From assembly GCA_900551355.1 (NCBI GenBank), contig URVR01000036.1:1-11551 (forward strand): a stretch of 11,551 bases of DNA. The letters run 5' to 3'. This document shows positions 8,664-11,551 of the stretch, one piece after another (position 1 is the stretch's first letter; each line of letters opens with the position of its first letter). A model generated the notes under the pieces. It ran no database searches and had not been told where the DNA came from. It was given only the letters and a program-made list of their open reading frames with translations. This DNA comes from an uncultured Eubacteriales bacterium. GTDB taxonomy: Bacteria; Bacillota; Clostridia; Oscillospirales; Oscillospiraceae. The position numbers were made by a program, and so were the translations under genes.

Positions 8664-9463
8664 AGGATATCACGCTGGGCCAGTTTTTCCCCGGCGATAC
8701 CCCCATCCACCGTCTGGATCCCCGGACGAAGCTTCTGTGCGTCATTTTGTACATTGTGGCGCTGTTCAATGCAAAAGGCCCCCTGACCTACGGCATCATG
8801 ATCGCCGTGCTGGCGGTGTGCATCCTCCTTTCCAAGGTGGAGTGGAAGGCCCTGACCCGCGGCCTGAAGCCCGTGTACATCATCGTGGCCTTCACCGCCC
8901 TCATGAACATGTTCTTCACCACCGGCACGCCGGTGGCGGACGTGTGGCTGCTGCGCCACATCACATGGGAGGGCATCGTCTCCGCCGTGCAGATGGTGCT
9001 GCGCATCGTCATGCTCATCATGGGTACGTTCCTCATGACCTACACCACCAGCCCCATCGCCCTGACGGACGGGCTGGAGCACCTGCTGTCGCCGCTGAAG
9101 AAGCTGCGCTTCCCGGTGCATGAGCTGGCCATGATGATGTCCATTGCCCTGCGCTTCATCCCTACCCTCATCGAGGAGACGGACAAGATCATGTCCGCCC
9201 AGAAGGTCCGGGGCGCGGACTTTGAGACGGGCAATGTCTTCCAGCGCGCCAAGGCGCTGGTACCCATTCTGGTGCCGCTGTTCATCAGCGCGTTCCGCCG
9301 CGCCGACGAGCTGGCCACCGCCATGGAGTGCCGCTGCTACCACGGCGGCGAGGGCCGCACGGCCCTGCGGGTCCTGCATTACCGGCGGGCGGACTGGCTG
9401 TCGCTGGCGGCCTTCGTCGTGCTGACTGCCGGCATCATCGTCCTGAAAAAATTCGGCTTCTGA
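8657..9463 (+). CDS. ecfT: ECF transporter transmembrane component EcfT
   Basis: The product is 268 residues, the usual EcfT length. It is a polytopic membrane protein that couples the EcfA1-EcfA2 ATPases to an exchangeable substrate-binding S component. Hydrophobic helices lie at about residues 25-42, 44-60, 70-90, 108-130 and 245-264. The family opening (HRLDPRTKLL) is present. The two coupling-helix motifs are seen as QKVRGADF (182-189) and AMECRCYHG (222-230); the key arginines are R185 and R226. The second motif has Cys rather than Gly after the arginine, a variant that occurs in the family. The ATG overlaps the end of ecfA2 in ATGCTGA. No S-component gene (for riboflavin, biotin, folate, cobalt and so on) is in the window, as expected for a group II module. 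Confidence 0.95.
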   Translation: MLKDITLGQFFPGDTPIHRLDPRTKLLCVILYIVALFNAKGPLTYGIMIAVLAVCILLSKVEWKALTRGLKPVYIIVAFTALMNMFFTTGTPVADVWLLRHITWEGIVSAVQMVLRIVMLIMGTFLMTYTTSPIALTDGLEHLLSPLKKLRFPVHELAMMMSIALRFIPTLIEETDKIMSAQKVRGADFETGNVFQRAKALVPILVPLFISAFRRADELATAMECRCYHGGEGRTALRVLHYRRADWLSLAAFVVLTAGIIVLKKFGF

Positions 9464-9479
9464 GAGAGGAGGCGGCGCA

Positions 9480-10235
9480 GTGCGCAACATTGCCCTGATC
9501 TTAATGTACAACGGCGCCGCCTATCACGGCTGGCAGGTGCAGAAAACGGAGATCTCCGTGGCCCAGACGCTGGAGCGGGGGCTGAGCATGGTCTGCGGCG
9601 AGCCGGTGAAGGTCACCGGCTGCGGCCGCACCGACGCCGGTGTCCACGCCGAGCACTATGTGGCCAATTTCCGCACCAGCTCCCGCATCCCGGTGGAGCG
9701 CCTGCCCTTTGCCGCCAACACCCATATCCCCGAGGATATCGTGGTCAAGGCGGCCTACGAGGTGGCGGAGGATTTCAACGCCATCGGCTCCTGCATCAAA
9801 AAGGAGTATACCTACCGCATCTACAATTCCCGCATCAAGAACCCGTTCTATGTGGATCGGGCCTATTTCTACCCCAAGCGTCTGGACGAGGCGGTGATGG
9901 ACCGCGCCGCCCGGATGTTCGAGGGCACCCACGACTTCGCCGCCGTGCGCAGCGTGGGCACCAATGTCCGCAGCACGGTGCGCACTATCCATTACTGCCG
10001 CGTCACACGCAACGGGGAGCTGCTGGAATTGAAGGTATGCGCCGACGGTTTTTTGTATAATATGGTGCGTGCCATTACGGGCACGGTGCTCTACGCGGCG
10101 GAGGGCAAGCTGGCGCCGGAGGACATCCCGGTGATCCTGGATTCCGGCAACCGCACGCTGGCAGGCCCCACGGCCCCTCCCGGCGGCCTGTATCTCACCC
10201 GCGTATGGTACGAGGACGAACGACTCAATGGATAA
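9480..10235 (+). CDS. truA: tRNA pseudouridine(38-40) synthase TruA, GTG start
   Basis: TruA converts uridines 38, 39 and 40 of the tRNA anticodon arm to pseudouridine. The protein is 251 residues, normal for Firmicutes. The catalytic motif GCGRTDAGVHA starts at residue 47, with D52 as the catalytic aspartate. Other TruA blocks are NGAAYHGWQ near the N-terminus, KKEYTYRIYN in the middle and GFLYNMVRAITGT, which is usual before the C-terminus. The start is GTG at 9480-9482, with GAGGAGG (9466-9472) 7 bases upstream and 16 bases after the ecfT stop. The order ecfA1-ecfA2-ecfT-truA is widely conserved in Firmicutes, where the ribosomal protein gene rplQ often precedes it; here the methyltransferase does instead. 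It overlaps the next gene by 8 bases. Confidence 0.97.
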   Translation: MRNIALILMYNGAAYHGWQVQKTEISVAQTLERGLSMVCGEPVKVTGCGRTDAGVHAEHYVANFRTSSRIPVERLPFAANTHIPEDIVVKAAYEVAEDFNAIGSCIKKEYTYRIYNSRIKNPFYVDRAYFYPKRLDEAVMDRAARMFEGTHDFAAVRSVGTNVRSTVRTIHYCRVTRNGELLELKVCADGFLYNMVRAITGTVLYAAEGKLAPEDIPVILDSGNRTLAGPTAPPGGLYLTRVWYEDERLNG

Positions 10236-11427
10236 AAGATCACGGGACAACATGACCCTCGGCGGCGGCAACCCCCAGGAGGAGCCGCCCCGCCGTGTGG
10301 CAAAGAAAAGTAAAAGGCGCTTTCTCTGGCTGGCACTGGTAACGCTGCTGGCGCTCATCGCCGTGGTGCTGTCCATCCTGTATGACCGGGGCGAGTTCGA
10401 CGGCCTGCGCCGCCGGGCGCTGTACGCCAAGGCCCAGAAGGACGAAAACGGCTGCGCCCAGCTGTACCGCTACGCCAGCGACCAGTCCGGCAGCTTCGCC
10501 TCGCTGGAGGGCAGCCTTGCCACCGTCTCCATGCACCAGATCTCGGTGCTGGACGAGACAGGCAAAACGGTCTATGACCAGTCGGTGAAGTTCCAGACCC
10601 CCACGCTGGCCCGCAGCACCGCCCGCGCCGCCGCCTACGATGTGGGCGGGAAAACCGTCTATGTTCTGTCGGCCAAAGGACTGGTCTACCGGCTGGACGC
10701 CTCCGGCGAGATCCTGTCCGCCGTCCTCAACGACGCCGGGTACCTCACCGTCACCAGCAACGAAAGCGGCTGCAAGGCCGCGGTCCGGGTCTACGACGCC
10801 TCCGGCCAGCCGGTATTTGCCTACCGCTCGGCGGACCGCTTTATCATGACCGCCGCCCTGTCCGACGACAGCCGTACGCTGGCCGCCGTCACCATGGGTC
10901 AGAGCAGCGGCGTATTCACCAGCTATGTGGTGTTCTACCGCACCAACAGCGACACGCCGGAGGCCACCTGCGCCCTGACCGGCAGCCTCATCTACGACCT
11001 GATCCCCATGGACGGCCTGTTCTGCGCCGTCATGGAGGAGCAGCTCTGCTTCCTGAACGCCTCCGGCGAGGTGCAGGCCGCCTACAGCTGCGGCGGCGAC
11101 TACCTGCGCCGGGTGGACTGCGGCGGCGACGGCTACGCCGCGCTGCTGCTGGGCCGCTACCGCAACGGCACCCAGCACCGTATCGTCACCGTTACGCCGG
11201 ACGGTCAGGCGCTGGCCTCTCTGGACGTGGACGGCGAGGTGCTGAGCATGTCCGCCGCAGGACGCTATATTGCCGTCCTGTTCAGCGACCACATGGTCAT
11301 CTATGACAAAAATCTGGCGGAGTGCGCCCGACTGGACGCCGTCAGCGAGGCCCGGCAGGTGCTGATGCGGGCCGATGGCTCCGCCGTGCTGGCCGGCTCC
11401 ACCGCCGCCAGCCTGTATCTGCCGTAA
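10228..11427 (+). CDS. DUF5711 family membrane-anchored propeller-like protein
   Basis: This 399-residue protein has a short charged N-terminus rich in Lys and Arg (22-31), one membrane helix (about 32-52) and a large C-terminal domain that should face outside. That domain contains repeated short beta-type units: ISVLDETGKTVYDQ, YRLDASGEILSA, VRVYDASGQPVFAY, LCFLNASGEVQAAY, VTVTPDGQALASL and MVIYDKNLAECA. This is like a beta-propeller of WD40 or PQQ type. The arrangement matches what I recall as DUF5711 (PF18975), found in Clostridia. No enzymatic motif is visible and the function is unknown; a scaffold or sensor role is only a guess. The ATG at 10228 overlaps the end of truA by 8 bases. The GAGGA 11 bases upstream is a weak, rather distant binding site, so translation may depend on coupling to truA. 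A later ATG at 10252 is less likely. Confidence 0.8.
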   Translation: MDKRSRDNMTLGGGNPQEEPPRRVAKKSKRRFLWLALVTLLALIAVVLSILYDRGEFDGLRRRALYAKAQKDENGCAQLYRYASDQSGSFASLEGSLATVSMHQISVLDETGKTVYDQSVKFQTPTLARSTARAAAYDVGGKTVYVLSAKGLVYRLDASGEILSAVLNDAGYLTVTSNESGCKAAVRVYDASGQPVFAYRSADRFIMTAALSDDSRTLAAVTMGQSSGVFTSYVVFYRTNSDTPEATCALTGSLIYDLIPMDGLFCAVMEEQLCFLNASGEVQAAYSCGGDYLRRVDCGGDGYAALLLGRYRNGTQHRIVTVTPDGQALASLDVDGEVLSMSAAGRYIAVLFSDHMVIYDKNLAECARLDAVSEARQVLMRADGSAVLAGSTAASLYLP

Positions 11428-11442
11428 CGGCAAAGGAGAACT

Positions 11443-11502
11443 ATGGCTATTTTTGTGGATCTTTTTATGGCGGCGATCCTGCTGCTGGCACTGGTGCTGG
11501 GG
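11443..11502 (+). CDS. Probable CvpA-family membrane protein, 5' fragment
   Basis: Only the first 20 codons are present, MAIFVDLFMAAILLLALVLG, before the right adapter cuts the gene. AAAGGAG (11432-11438) lies 4 bases before the ATG, and the gene begins 15 bases after the DUF5711 stop. The fragment is one hydrophobic helix after a short start, like the opening of CvpA-family proteins. As I recall, such genes often follow DUF5711 genes in Clostridia. The existence of the gene is well supported. The family call rests on very little sequence plus context. Confidence 0.55.
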
Positions 11503-11551
11503 CTGTCTCTTATACACATCTCCGAGCCCACGAGACGTAGAGGAATCTCGT
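11503..11551 (+). other. Illumina Nextera Read 2 / P7-side adapter (not genomic)
   Basis: The reverse-complement Tn5 mosaic end is at 11503-11521, followed by the Nextera Read 2 linker (11522-11536), an 8-base i7 index (gtagagga, 11537-11544) and the beginning of the P7 oligo (atctcgt). From memory the index matches i7 N712. The genome ends at base 11502. Confidence 0.97.

Noticed and set aside
10029..10061. TTGAAG ... TATAAT inside truA as an internal promoter for the DUF5711 gene
   Set aside because: The -10 is perfect but the spacer is 21 bases, too long for a good sigma-A promoter. The TATAAT falls in codons for the conserved FLYNMVR motif of TruA, so coding constraint explains it.
10240..11517. 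Long minus-strand frame beginning inside the right adapter
   Set aside because: Its start lies in Nextera sequence, and it is antisense to the DUF5711 gene.

Overview
The window reads as one short assembled contig from a GC-rich Gram-positive gut-type anaerobe, most likely a member of the Oscillospiraceae or a related Clostridia lineage. The reasons are a tRNA-sensing T-box leader in front of alaS, strong AGGAGG-type ribosome binding sites, consensus sigma-A promoters, group II ECF transporter genes placed directly before truA, and Clostridia-type DUF5711 and DUF2974 proteins, all written with GC-rich codons. The genus cannot be fixed from the sequence alone. Both ends are not genomic: bases 1-49 and 11503-11551 are Illumina Nextera adapters, so the biological insert is 50-11502.

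Layout, left to right. (1) A minus-strand DUF1275/YoaK-like membrane protein, cut off by the left adapter (50-525). (2) A divergent promoter region, 526-960. It holds a minus promoter for the YoaK-like gene, a plus promoter, and a complete T-box riboswitch whose antiterminator and terminator are mutually exclusive. (3) alaS (961-3609), then a HIT-family protein (3682-4023). The two are separated by a perfect 14-bp stem-loop and followed by a bidirectional terminator. (4) A minus-strand DUF3592 two-helix membrane protein (4108-4569), divergent from a plus-strand DUF2974 alpha/beta-hydrolase-like protein (4737-5933). Each has its own recognisable promoter. (5) After a terminator and a new consensus promoter (5982-6010), seven tightly packed plus-strand genes run to the end of the insert. 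They are a COG1092-type SAM methyltransferase, ecfA1, ecfA2, ecfT, truA, a DUF5711 propeller-like membrane protein, and the first 20 codons of a probable CvpA-family protein. Spacings range from an 8-nt overlap to a 20-nt gap, so this is probably one operon.

How the genes fit together: AlaRS charges tRNA-Ala, and its transcription is predicted to rise when uncharged tRNA-Ala accumulates. EcfA1, EcfA2 and EcfT form the shared energising module of group II ECF vitamin and metal importers. No S component is present, so substrate specificity must come from genes elsewhere. TruA makes pseudouridines in the tRNA anticodon arm, and the methyltransferase probably modifies RNA. The window is therefore mostly core housekeeping plus several domain-of-unknown-function membrane proteins. 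I found no mobile element, CRISPR array, tRNA or rRNA gene, and no convincing undescribed system. The most informative items are the T-box, the wrong-way-round hairpin after alaS, the seven-gene operon and the adapter ends.
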